Part shown: positions 7,180-14,960 of the stretch, in pieces
How positions within the stretch are numbered: the stretch's first letter is position 1
Layout: each line of letters opens with the position of its first letter
NCBI GenBank assembly: GCA_964491785.1
Contig: CAZBGS010000005.1
Location: 62,001 to 126,000, forward strand
Direction: 5' to 3'
Length of the DNA: 64,000 bases
Source of the DNA: RZZS01 sp964491785
GTDB taxonomy: Bacteria; Pseudomonadota; Alphaproteobacteria; Micavibrionales; Micavibrionaceae
Program-made: the position numbers and the translations under genes
The notes under the pieces: generated by a model
What the model saw: the letters and a program-made list of their open reading frames with translations, nothing else
Databases searched by the model: none
Told to the model about the DNA's origin: nothing

Positions 7180-8898
7180 TTGTCTAGATATATATTCATA
7201 ATATCCCTTTTTATCAAGGCTATGGCCGCTGCTTCTCTGATCGTTCCGGCCACTGCCCATGCCGCGGTCTCCAGGCATAATGCTAACGGCACGAATTACA
7301 TTATCTCTACCGAGCACCCCGAGGCTACCAGGGCGGGCAGCGAGATCCTGAAAAACGGGGGATCGGCAGCTGATGCCGCCATCGCTGCTTATATTGTTCT
7401 TTCGCTGGTAAACCCTCAGACAGCAAGCCTTGCCGGAGGCGGCATAGTACTGCATTACCAGAACTCCTCGTCAAGGCTTGAAGTCTTTGAAGCCCTTGAA
7501 ACAGCCCCCGAGCAGGCAGGCCAGTACCTTTTTATCGGCCAAGATGGAAGCCCGCTCAGCCTTAACCAGGCGATGGTCGGCGGCCGCTCCGTCGGAGTCC
7601 CCGGTATCCCGGCCCTTATCTCCATTCTTCACGAAAAATTCGGCAAAGTAAGATGGAGCGATCTTTTCACTTCCGCTCTGGTTCTCTCCGAAACCGGCTT
7701 CGAAATTACTCCGGAAGTTTCAAACCTGATATCCCAAGATGCCGCCTCCCTAGGCAGATATACCGAAGGCAGACAATATTTCCTGACAGCCTTCGGCAAT
7801 CCTCGCAGCACCGGCGACAAGCTTGAGAACCCTGCCTACTCGGTTACCCTCAGGCAATTCATCACCGGCGGACACGATATTTTTTATCAGGAAGACTTTG
7901 CCAAAGACATTGTCATGGCGGTTCAGAAGAGAGCCCATGACAACCGGGGCCTTATGTCGATAGAAGACATAACCGGCTATATGGCCACCCGCAGCGATCC
8001 TTCATGCATCGCCTATCGCGGCAAGATGGTCTGCACTGCCGGCCCTGTTTCGTCGGAAGGGACATGGCTGCTCCAGACCCTTGGTATGCTCGAGAGATTT
8101 CAACTTGGAAAAATGAACCTTGAAAGCCCTGACCCATGGCACCTTGTCGCCCAGGCCTCGCGTCTTTCCTACGCCGACCGCTCGGCATTCATAGCTGACC
8201 CCGACTTCAGTATCCTCGACGCGCAAAGACTCCTGTCTCCCGACTATCTCGAAAAACGCAGCAGCCTGATATCCGCCGGGATAGTAAACTCCGGCCAACC
8301 CACTCCCGGCCAGCTTGCAAGAGCCTCTTTGACTGTAGATCCGAAAGAAACAGGTATTTGCGGAACCCCGATAGTCGCAGCCGACAGATACGGCAATTCA
8401 GTCATACTTATAGCCGGCATTCACAAGCCCTTCGGTTCCCGGCTGTTCGTAAACGGCATGCTTTTAAACAGCGCCCTTATCGATTTCTCTTTCGCCTCTT
8501 CCGGTGGTGATGGTTCTCCGGTATTGAACAAGGTCGAAGGCAAAAAGCGTCCGCGTTCGGGCATAGCGCCCGTGGCAGTGCTAGGCCCCGATGGCCGCCC
8601 CGAGCTTCTCGTCGCCGCTCCTGGCGGCAGCCGTAATGCGGCCAGAGTGCTGCAAAGGCTTCTGGCTTATATCGACTGGAAAGTTCCCGCCTCGGAACTC
8701 GCAAAACTGCCTGACTTCACCGCTCTTGACGATATTGAAATCTCGTCCGGCGGCCGTCTGGGAAGGTCGCTTGAGAAACTAGGTCATACCGTCAAATCAA
8801 CGGATTTCGAAGGCGGCCTGATGATCATCGAATTAAAAGGCGGAAGCTTCAGCGGCTACATCTCACCCGTCAATGAAGGAATGATTCTTGCCGAATAA
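7180..8898 (+). CDS. Gamma-glutamyltransferase family protein with divergent active site
   Basis: An exported 572-residue Ntn-hydrolase-fold protein. Start is TTG at 7180 with AAGGAA 6-7 bases upstream; this gives a signal peptide (MSRYIFIISLFIKAMAAASL to AHA). Family features include GGSAADAAIAA, GGGIVLHY, and the C-terminal APGGSRNAARVLQ. GGT matures by autocleavage before a Thr that becomes the nucleophile, in TTHxSVVDxxGN. Here the aligned segment is CGTPIVAADRYGN (394-406): the position of the nucleophile is Gly395, Thr396 is one residue late, and the following His is Pro. The protein may be inactive, or cleave differently. Its stop directly abuts that of the convergent ABC ATPase gene. 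Confidence 0.82.
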   Translation: MSRYIFIISLFIKAMAAASLIVPATAHAAVSRHNANGTNYIISTEHPEATRAGSEILKNGGSAADAAIAAYIVLSLVNPQTASLAGGGIVLHYQNSSSRLEVFEALETAPEQAGQYLFIGQDGSPLSLNQAMVGGRSVGVPGIPALISILHEKFGKVRWSDLFTSALVLSETGFEITPEVSNLISQDAASLGRYTEGRQYFLTAFGNPRSTGDKLENPAYSVTLRQFITGGHDIFYQEDFAKDIVMAVQKRAHDNRGLMSIEDITGYMATRSDPSCIAYRGKMVCTAGPVSSEGTWLLQTLGMLERFQLGKMNLESPDPWHLVAQASRLSYADRSAFIADPDFSILDAQRLLSPDYLEKRSSLISAGIVNSGQPTPGQLARASLTVDPKETGICGTPIVAADRYGNSVILIAGIHKPFGSRLFVNGMLLNSALIDFSFASSGGDGSPVLNKVEGKKRPRSGIAPVAVLGPDGRPELLVAAPGGSRNAARVLQRLLAYIDWKVPASELAKLPDFTALDDIEISSGGRLGRSLEKLGHTVKSTDFEGGLMIIELKGGSFSGYISPVNEGMILAE

Positions 8899-10515
8899 CT
8901 ACCCGACCCTCGCCCTAAGATTAAGGGCTGCATCAAGAAGGGCTTTGGTATATTCCTGCGCCGGGTTTTCGAAAATTTCGTCCGCCTTGCCGGATTCGAC
9001 TATTCTGCCATCCTTCATCACCAGCAGATCATGCGCCATCGCCCTGACCACCCGCAAGTCGTGACTGATAAACATGAAAGCCAAACCATGCTCTTCCTGC
9101 AACTCGCGCAGCAGGTCTACGATCTGCGCCTGAACCGAAAGGTCGAGTGCTGAAGTAGGCTCGTCCAGCACAACGAATTTAGGCTGAAGCACCATTGCTC
9201 TTGCAATCGAAATGCGCTGCCTCTGTCCGCCTGAAAATTCATGGGGATAGCGATGCCTGGTATCGGGATCCATATGCACGTCTTCAAGCGCCTGCACCAC
9301 CATCTCTTCGCGCTCTTTATCCCTTAACTCCGGCCTGTGGACTTTAAGTCCCTCGCCGATTATCCCGCCGACCGTCATGCGCGGAGAAAGCGCGCCGTAA
9401 GGATCCTGAAACACGATCTGCATCCGGGAGCGCAAAGGACGCATCTCCTTGCGACCGTAATGGGTAATATCTTCGCCTTCAAACCTTATACTGCCCTCGC
9501 CCTCAAGCAACCGCAGCAGCGCCAGCCCAAGCGTCGACTTGCCCGAGCCACTTTCCCCGACAACCCCCAGCGTCCTGCCGGCCCGTATCTCCAGATCGAT
9601 ACCGTCAACGGCACGTACCCACTCTTTCGGCTTGCCAAAAAACGTCTTTTTGCGCGGAAACCAGACCTTCACCCCGGCCCCCTTGATAATCAGGGGAGCA
9701 TCTTTCGAAGGCTTCGTCGCAAGCCCTTTCGGCTGTGCCGACAAAAGTGTTTTTGTATATTCATGCCTGGGCTTTGCAAAAAGCTTTGTTGCGGTATTCT
9801 GCTCCGCTAGTTCCCCATGCCTCATTACACAAACCCGGTCTGCCATCTTCTCGACTATTGTCAGATCATGGGTAATCAGCAACATCGCCATATGCAGCCT
9901 CTCCTGAAGATCTTTCAGCAGCTCCAGAATTTGAGCCTGTACGGTGACATCGAGCGCGGTTGTAGGCTCGTCGGCGATCAGGATGTCGGGGTTGTTCGCA
10001 AGCGCCATCGCGATCATCACCCTTTGCCGTTGTCCCCCTGAAAGTTCGTGAGGATAAGCTCCCATTCTGTCCTTGAGCATCGGCAACCCGACCATCTCCA
10101 GAAGATCGGCTGCCCTGTCCCGCACATCCTTCCTTTCCAGGCCCTGGTGAACTTCCAGCACCTCCCCCAGCTGCTTCTCGATTGTGTGCAGCGGGTTCAG
10201 CGAACTCAATGGCTCCTGGAATATCATCCCTATCCGCCTGCCTCTTATCGACCGCAGTGTTTTGGCATTGGCTCCGATTATCTCCTGACCGTCGAACACA
10301 ATTGAAGAGTCTGCCGTATGCGAAGCCAGAGGATAGGGGAGAAGCTGCATAACCGACAACGCGGTAACCGACTTGCCAGAACCGCTTTCACCGACAAGCG
10401 CCATAGTCTCTCCTTTGCGGATATCAAAGGATATATTGTCGACAGCCCGGAAAACGCCTGAAGGCGTTTTGAAGTCCACGCAAAGATTATTAATCCGAAG
10501 CAAAGCGTCTTTCAT
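8899..10515 (-). CDS. yejF: ABC transporter duplicated ATPase, peptide/microcin C type (YejF)
   Basis: 538 residues with two complete ATPase modules. Walker A motifs are GESGSGKS in both halves (GESGSGKSVTAL near residue 40 and GESGSGKSTLGL near 330), each with LSGGQRQR or FSGGQRQR signature, and Walker B ADEPTTALD or LDEPTSALD. Fused tandem ATPases of this kind energise oligopeptide or microcin C import (YejABEF). No permease or binding-protein genes are next to it, so the partners are elsewhere; upstream (10516-11106) are a gene remnant and an unrelated charged protein. Confidence 0.9.
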   Translation of the reverse strand: MKDALLRINNLCVDFKTPSGVFRAVDNISFDIRKGETMALVGESGSGKSVTALSVMQLLPYPLASHTADSSIVFDGQEIIGANAKTLRSIRGRRIGMIFQEPLSSLNPLHTIEKQLGEVLEVHQGLERKDVRDRAADLLEMVGLPMLKDRMGAYPHELSGGQRQRVMIAMALANNPDILIADEPTTALDVTVQAQILELLKDLQERLHMAMLLITHDLTIVEKMADRVCVMRHGELAEQNTATKLFAKPRHEYTKTLLSAQPKGLATKPSKDAPLIIKGAGVKVWFPRKKTFFGKPKEWVRAVDGIDLEIRAGRTLGVVGESGSGKSTLGLALLRLLEGEGSIRFEGEDITHYGRKEMRPLRSRMQIVFQDPYGALSPRMTVGGIIGEGLKVHRPELRDKEREEMVVQALEDVHMDPDTRHRYPHEFSGGQRQRISIARAMVLQPKFVVLDEPTSALDLSVQAQIVDLLRELQEEHGLAFMFISHDLRVVRAMAHDLLVMKDGRIVESGKADEIFENPAQEYTKALLDAALNLRARVG

Positions 10516-10684
10516 AGGCCAACAGAATATAGAGCTGCGCTATCCCACGCAAGGATTTGCGCCGATCCAGAAGAAGGGAAATCCTTGCCCGGATTCCTCG
10601 CACCTCTATACCCGCGGCGCCCCGGAAGGCGAGCTGATCTGCGTGTATCCGGATAAAGCGTCGGCTTGGTGGAGCCCGGACTGA
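10516..10684 (+). pseudogene. Possible fragment of a protein gene, no start codon
   Basis: The frame ending TGA at 10682-10684 reads as convincing protein with coding-like codon choice: IELRYPTQGFAPIQKKGNPC, then PDSSHLYTRGAPEGE, LICVYPDKASAWWSPD. In frame, between the yejF start and this peptide there is no ATG or TTG; the only GTG (in CGV-Y) is close to the end. Upstream the frame runs antisense into yejF. It may be the 3' remnant of a gene truncated by rearrangement, or a short gene with a non-standard start. I do not recognise the family. Confidence 0.25.
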
Positions 10685-10710
10685 CCCTGTGGTCGTCCGG
10701 GCAATTAGCT

Positions 10711-11106
10711 TTAGATGGGTTGCGGTACCTGAACGGGGGGCTTTGTCTCCGGAGGAGGTGCCTTGGGCGCTGTATCCGGAGCCTTCTCCGTGGGAGCTTC
10801 CGCTCCCGGTTTTGCGGATCCATCGAACTTCTCACGCAAGCTTTTTCCCTCTTCCCTGTGCTCCTTACGAAGCTCTTTACTCTGCTCATGAAGTAGTTCG
10901 CGCAATTCCCTTTCCGCTTTCCTGACGGCATCTTTATCGTTAGGATCCACTTTTGTTTCCCCTGCCTTCAGAGCATCCCTAAAAGCTTTGGAGACGCTTT
11001 TTTGTTGTTCCCTGAGCTCCCTTCGCTCATCGGCATGCTCCCTTCGCAGATCTTTTCGTTCTTCCCGGTAATCTTTTTCCGAGGTTGAATTATCTGGCTC
11101 AGCCAT
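10711..11106 (-). CDS. Charged coiled-coil protein with proline-rich tail
   Basis: 131 residues, highly charged. Residues 8-95 are dominated by Glu, Arg and Lys with heptad-like spacing (EERKDLRREHADERRELREQ; AVRKAERELRELLHEQ), predicting a long helix or coiled coil. The tail from about residue 100 is Pro/Ala/Thr-rich (EAPTEKAPDTAPKAPPPETK) and probably disordered. There is no signal peptide. No family is recognised. Codon use looks ordinary for the region. It stands alone upstream of the yejF gene on the same strand. Confidence 0.55.
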   Translation of the reverse strand: MAEPDNSTSEKDYREERKDLRREHADERRELREQQKSVSKAFRDALKAGETKVDPNDKDAVRKAERELRELLHEQSKELRKEHREEGKSLREKFDGSAKPGAEAPTEKAPDTAPKAPPPETKPPVQVPQPI

Positions 11107-11123
11107 TTTTAACTCCCTTGCCG

Positions 11124-11141
11124 GTTAATTATGTTAATTAT
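11124..11141. repeat. Tandem 9-bp direct repeat upstream of the coiled-coil gene
   Basis: GTTAATTAT occurs twice head-to-tail (11124-11132 and 11133-11141), 18 bases upstream of the minus-strand start at 11106. It could be a regulator half-site pair or chance in an AT-rich promoter. Confidence 0.4.
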
Positions 11142-11214
11142 ACCAGAACCTCGCCGCCACTAACAAATATTAGTAACAAGCTATTGATTAACTTTATATT
11201 ATTCTACATCCCAT

Positions 11215-11228
11215 GCCGCTGAAGCGGC
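11215..11228 (-). terminator. Weak hairpin downstream of pepP
   Basis: GCCGC (11215-11219) and GCGGC (11224-11228) form a 5-bp stem with a 4-base loop 30 bases after the aminopeptidase stop. No T-run follows on the minus strand, so intrinsic termination is doubtful. Confidence 0.25.
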
Positions 11229-11257
11229 GAGGCGTTGGACTGATGTGTTTGATTTGG

Positions 11258-13072
11258 CTAAACAGGTTTGACCGCTTCCTGGAGCCATAAGGCAGTTTCC
11301 TGATCCAGATCCTTGCTAAACAGTTTCCACATGAAACCGTGATAGCCGTTGATCCAGTCCTTTTCCTTAAGATCAAGAAGATCAGGATCAATAAGCTTGC
11401 GGTCGAACGGTACGAGAGTAAGCGTCTTGAACTTAAGCATCTCCATTCCGATCTGGTTTATCCGCCCGGTTCGCTCGGCCAGAACCAGATTCTCGATCCT
11501 GATGCCGTAAGCGTTCTCGCGGTAAAATCCCGGCTCGTTGGAGAGGATCATCCCGGCGCGTATCTTCTCGGTTCCTCTCGGGGAAAGCGAAGCCGACTCC
11601 TCATGAACCCCGAGAAAGCATCCGACCCCATGCCCGGTTCCATGCGGATAGTCGATGTCGTTTTCCCAAAGCGGCTTTCTCGCGAAAGCGTCTATCTGCG
11701 CACCCGGCGTTCCTTCAGGAAAAACAGCGTCTGCAACGGCGATATGACTTTTAAGGACAATCGTATAATGCCTTCGCATCTCCTCGCTAGGCTCTCCGAT
11801 CGCAATCGTCCTGGTCACGTCCGTTGTACCCTCCTCGTATTGCGCTCCGCTGTCGAGCAGCAGCAGGCTGCCTTTTTGCAGATTTTTCGAAGTCTCGGAA
11901 GTCGCGCGGTAATGAATGATCGCCCCATTCGCCTCAAATCCGGCAATCGTGTCGAAACTCGGCCCCTGGTACCGGGAATCGAGCGCGCGAAACTCCTCGA
12001 GCTTATCGGCGATAGTAATTTCGTTAATGCGCTCGTCCGGAATATTCTGCCGCTCCAGCCATGAAAGAAATCTGACAAGCGCCAGACCGTCTCGCTGATG
12101 CGCGGTGATCATCCCCTGCTGCTCCGCCTCTGTCTTGATCATTTTCAGACTGATGCACGGATCGTCGCTATCTCTGACCCTCGCCCCCGCCCGTTCCAGC
12201 GCGCTCCTGAACCAGGATGGCGACCTTTTGAAATCAAGCAGCACCGGCTTTCCGGCCGCCCTGGCATCCTGCGCCAGACGCTCGACTTCATGCCCGAGCG
12301 CCTGCGGCCCTATCGTTCTGACGCTGTTGCCCAGAGCCTTGTGGACTTCCGGTGGAATACGATCTGCTTCGACGATCCATTCCACCTGCACGGGATCGGT
12401 TCTTATCATCGCAAATGATAGAACAACCGGCGTATGCTTAAGATCTTTGCCCCGTATGTTAAGCAACCAGGCAATTGAATCCGGCAGGGTTAGGATTCCG
12501 GCAAACCCTCCCGCCTCGCGTATGGAATTAACGGTCTTAATCAGCTTTTCCTGAGATGACATTCCGGCTAGATTATCGGGATAAAGACGAACCGCATCAC
12601 CGGGCGGCGGCGGTCTGTCCGCCCATAATTTGTCTATCAGGTTTTCCTCGACCGGCCTGAAAGCAATTCCTTTATGCCCCAGCTTCTCCTCGAACTGCTG
12701 GATCTGAAGCGGCGAGTGAAGCCATGGATCGTATCCGATCACCCCCCCTTCCTTCATGTTATCTCCGATCCATTGGGCAACCGGAAGCCTTGTAGAGTCC
12801 TCGCATTCGTAAAGCCTGGAATTCGTCTGCTTCCTGACCTGAATGCTGTAGCGGCCATCGGTGAGTACTGCCGCCTTGTTATGAAGGACTGCCGCAATCC
12901 CTGCCGATCCTGTAAATCCGGTAAGCCATGCAAGCCTTTCGGCGCATTCCGGAACTTCCTCGCCCAGATGCCTGTCGGCTCTTGGTATTATAAATCCATC
13001 GAGCTTTTCCTCTGTCAGCAACTCTCGCAGGCGGAAAAGGCGGCTCTCGGCATTGTCTTCAACTTTTCTCAT
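11258..13072 (-). CDS. pepP: Xaa-Pro aminopeptidase (aminopeptidase P, long form)
   Basis: Cleaves the N-terminal residue of peptides whose second residue is Pro. The 604-residue protein has three domains as in eukaryotic-type aminopeptidase P: N-terminal and middle creatinase-like domains (GFIIPRADRHLGEEVPE; PDSIAWLLNIRG) and a C-terminal pita-bread M24 domain. Visible metal-binding segments are LLLDSGAQYEEGTTDVTRTI (two Asp), HGTGHGVGCFLGVHE (His), LSNEPGFY (Glu) and GIRIENLVL (Glu). Cytoplasmic, no signal peptide. It is divergent from mipZ. Confidence 0.94.
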   Translation of the reverse strand: MRKVEDNAESRLFRLRELLTEEKLDGFIIPRADRHLGEEVPECAERLAWLTGFTGSAGIAAVLHNKAAVLTDGRYSIQVRKQTNSRLYECEDSTRLPVAQWIGDNMKEGGVIGYDPWLHSPLQIQQFEEKLGHKGIAFRPVEENLIDKLWADRPPPPGDAVRLYPDNLAGMSSQEKLIKTVNSIREAGGFAGILTLPDSIAWLLNIRGKDLKHTPVVLSFAMIRTDPVQVEWIVEADRIPPEVHKALGNSVRTIGPQALGHEVERLAQDARAAGKPVLLDFKRSPSWFRSALERAGARVRDSDDPCISLKMIKTEAEQQGMITAHQRDGLALVRFLSWLERQNIPDERINEITIADKLEEFRALDSRYQGPSFDTIAGFEANGAIIHYRATSETSKNLQKGSLLLLDSGAQYEEGTTDVTRTIAIGEPSEEMRRHYTIVLKSHIAVADAVFPEGTPGAQIDAFARKPLWENDIDYPHGTGHGVGCFLGVHEESASLSPRGTEKIRAGMILSNEPGFYRENAYGIRIENLVLAERTGRINQIGMEMLKFKTLTLVPFDRKLIDPDLLDLKEKDWINGYHGFMWKLFSKDLDQETALWLQEAVKPV

Positions 13073-13101
13073 AAAAAGAAATCTAGTACCATTTCAGATT
13101 G

Positions 13102-13128
13102 TTGACACTTGTTTTTTTGTACTATCCT
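13102..13128 (+). promoter_or_regulatory. Candidate mipZ promoter
   Basis: A perfect -35 TTGACA (13102-13107) and a TATCCT -10-like hexamer (13123-13128) are separated by 15 bases, slightly short. The expected transcription start is within a few bases of the mipZ ATG at 13138, and no Shine-Dalgarno is visible in front of it, so the mRNA might be leaderless. Confidence 0.35.
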
Positions 13129-13137
13129 TTCTCCATA

Positions 13138-13989
13138 ATGGCAGACGACACCGGCCACATAATCGTTTTCGGCAATGAAAAAGGCGGATCAGGAAAATCC
13201 ACTGCGGCAATGCATGTGGCGATTTCGCTGCTGCGCCTTGGCTACAAGGTCGGAACGATTGACCTTGACGCCCGCCAGGCGACCATGACCCGCTACATGA
13301 GAAACCGCTTCAAATTCGTTGAGCGTACCCGCACCCCGACCCCCATGCCCTCACACATGGCCATTACCAGAAGCGAAGCATCCACTGTGGAGCAGCAACA
13401 AGTGGAAGAATACGAGTTTCTCATGCTTGCCCTCGGAGAACTGAAAACATTTTGCGATTTCGTCGTCATCGACACTCCCGGCTCCGACTCACATCTTAGC
13501 CGCATGGCTCACAGCTACGCCGACACCCTTCTGACACCTCTCAACGACAGCTTCATAGATCTCGACCTCATCGCCGATATCTGCCCGGCAAGCTTCAAAA
13601 TCCTCGGCCCGTCGATATACACGAAAATGGTCTGGGAACAAAAAACCCTGAAGGCGGAAAGGGAGGGCGTTGAAATGGACTGGATAGTAATGCGAAACCG
13701 CATGACCCATATCGACGCGCGCAACAAACGTCAGATCACGCAGTTGCTGGAACTTATGTCGGAAAGATTTGGCTTTCGCCTCGCTCCCGGTTTCGGCGAG
13801 CGCGTCGTCTTTAAGGAACTGTTTCTTAAAGGCCTGACTTTAATGGACATTAAAGAAGACCCGGAAATGCCGCTTACCCTCTCGCAACTTTCCGCAAGGC
13901 AGGAAGTTAGGCAACTGGTAAAGGCTATCGCCCCCGAGAGAATTAAGGGCTTTAGAAAACCGCCGGAAGATTCCCATTTTTTCATATAA
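13138..13989 (+). CDS. mipZ: Division plane positioning ATPase MipZ
   Basis: A ParA/MinD-family ATPase that in alphaproteobacteria forms a gradient from the cell poles and inhibits FtsZ assembly away from mid-cell. The 283-residue protein has the deviant Walker A GNEKGGSGKSTAAMHVAI at residues 12-29, DLDARQATMTRYM, the switch region FVVIDTPGSDSHLSR, and a basic C-terminal part. The DLDARQ and MRNR segments are typical of MipZ rather than ParA. ATG at 13138 is chosen because the upstream 13 codons (MLTLVFLYYPFSI) overlap the promoter and do not match the family. Confidence 0.95.
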   Translation: MADDTGHIIVFGNEKGGSGKSTAAMHVAISLLRLGYKVGTIDLDARQATMTRYMRNRFKFVERTRTPTPMPSHMAITRSEASTVEQQQVEEYEFLMLALGELKTFCDFVVIDTPGSDSHLSRMAHSYADTLLTPLNDSFIDLDLIADICPASFKILGPSIYTKMVWEQKTLKAEREGVEMDWIVMRNRMTHIDARNKRQITQLLELMSERFGFRLAPGFGERVVFKELFLKGLTLMDIKEDPEMPLTLSQLSARQEVRQLVKAIAPERIKGFRKPPEDSHFFI

Positions 13990-14062
13990 AAACGAGGAAT
14001 CTTGCTTTTGACTGAAAAAAATGCCAAATATTCCCGGCATAAAACTGGAAAGGTGTGAAAGA

Positions 14063-14941
14063 GTGTCGAACTTCAAACGCGTACGTAAAGCTGTATTCCC
14101 TGTGGCCGGTCTTGGCACCAGATTCCTCCCCGCGACCAAGGCGATGCCCAAGGAAATGCTCCCCCTCGTCGACCGCCCGCTGATCCAGCACGGCGTCGAC
14201 GAAGCCAGAGCCGCAGGCATTGATGAATTCGTCTTCGTGACCGGCAGGCATAAAACCCTGCTCGAGGAACATTTCGACTATCAGGCGGAACTGCTGCAAA
14301 CGCTTGAATCCAGAGGTAAAAAAGATCTGGTCGAAAAAGTCCGTCAGGCAGAAATCCCCGACGGCAGCCTTTTCATGACCCGCCAGCAGCACCCGCTGGG
14401 CCTCGGCCATGCCATCTGGTGCGCCCGCCACGCCATTGGCGACGAGCCTTTTGCGGTAATTCTGCCCGACGATGTCGTCCTCGGCGAAAAGGGCTGCCTC
14501 ACCCAGTTGATCGAGGCCTATGAGGAAAAAGGGGGCAACCTTGTCGCGGTGATGGACGTCCCTCGCGAGGACACCGCCAAATACGGAATTCTCGACACCG
14601 CGAGCGACGACGGCAAATACGCCGAAATCAGGGGGCTCGTCGAAAAGCCGAAACCGGAAGAAGCACCGTCCACGCTCTCCATCATTGGCCGCTACATCCT
14701 CCAGCCGGAAATCTTCGAATATCTGGCATCCTTCGAAAAAGGTGCCGGCGGAGAAATACAGCTCACCGACGCCATGGCCAAACTGATCGGCAGGCAGCCT
14801 TTCCACGGATTGCGCTTCGAGGGAACACGCTACGACTGCGGAAGCCGTCTCGGCTTCGTTCAGGCCAATATTGCTTTTGCGATGCACGATCCGGAAATAG
14901 GCAATGACGTCCGGGAGTTCGTAAACAGCTGCAAGTCGTAA
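14063..14941 (+). CDS. galU: UTP-glucose-1-phosphate uridylyltransferase
   Basis: Makes UDP-glucose from UTP and glucose-1-phosphate for glycan synthesis. Signature VRKAVFPVAGLGTRFLPATK then AMPKEMLPLVDRPLIQ, with LPDDVVLGEKGCL and the sugar-binding VEKPKPEEAPS. GTG at 14063 is chosen: GGAAAGG lies 9 bases upstream and the family begins here; an upstream ATG at 14021 has no ribosome site. Product length is 292 residues. It is followed 19 bases later by the phosphomannomutase/phosphoglucomutase gene, which supplies its substrate. Confidence 0.95.
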   Translation: MSNFKRVRKAVFPVAGLGTRFLPATKAMPKEMLPLVDRPLIQHGVDEARAAGIDEFVFVTGRHKTLLEEHFDYQAELLQTLESRGKKDLVEKVRQAEIPDGSLFMTRQQHPLGLGHAIWCARHAIGDEPFAVILPDDVVLGEKGCLTQLIEAYEEKGGNLVAVMDVPREDTAKYGILDTASDDGKYAEIRGLVEKPKPEEAPSTLSIIGRYILQPEIFEYLASFEKGAGGEIQLTDAMAKLIGRQPFHGLRFEGTRYDCGSRLGFVQANIAFAMHDPEIGNDVREFVNSCKS

Positions 14942-14960
14942 TAACTATAGCGGAGGCGGG

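Noticed and set aside
10516..10710. tRNA or small RNA in the yejF upstream gap
   Set aside because: No cloverleaf or terminator could be drawn; the plus-strand frame looks like protein coding instead.
13982..14887. 301-codon frame antisense to galU
   Set aside because: Shadow of the galU coding pattern with no protein-family features.
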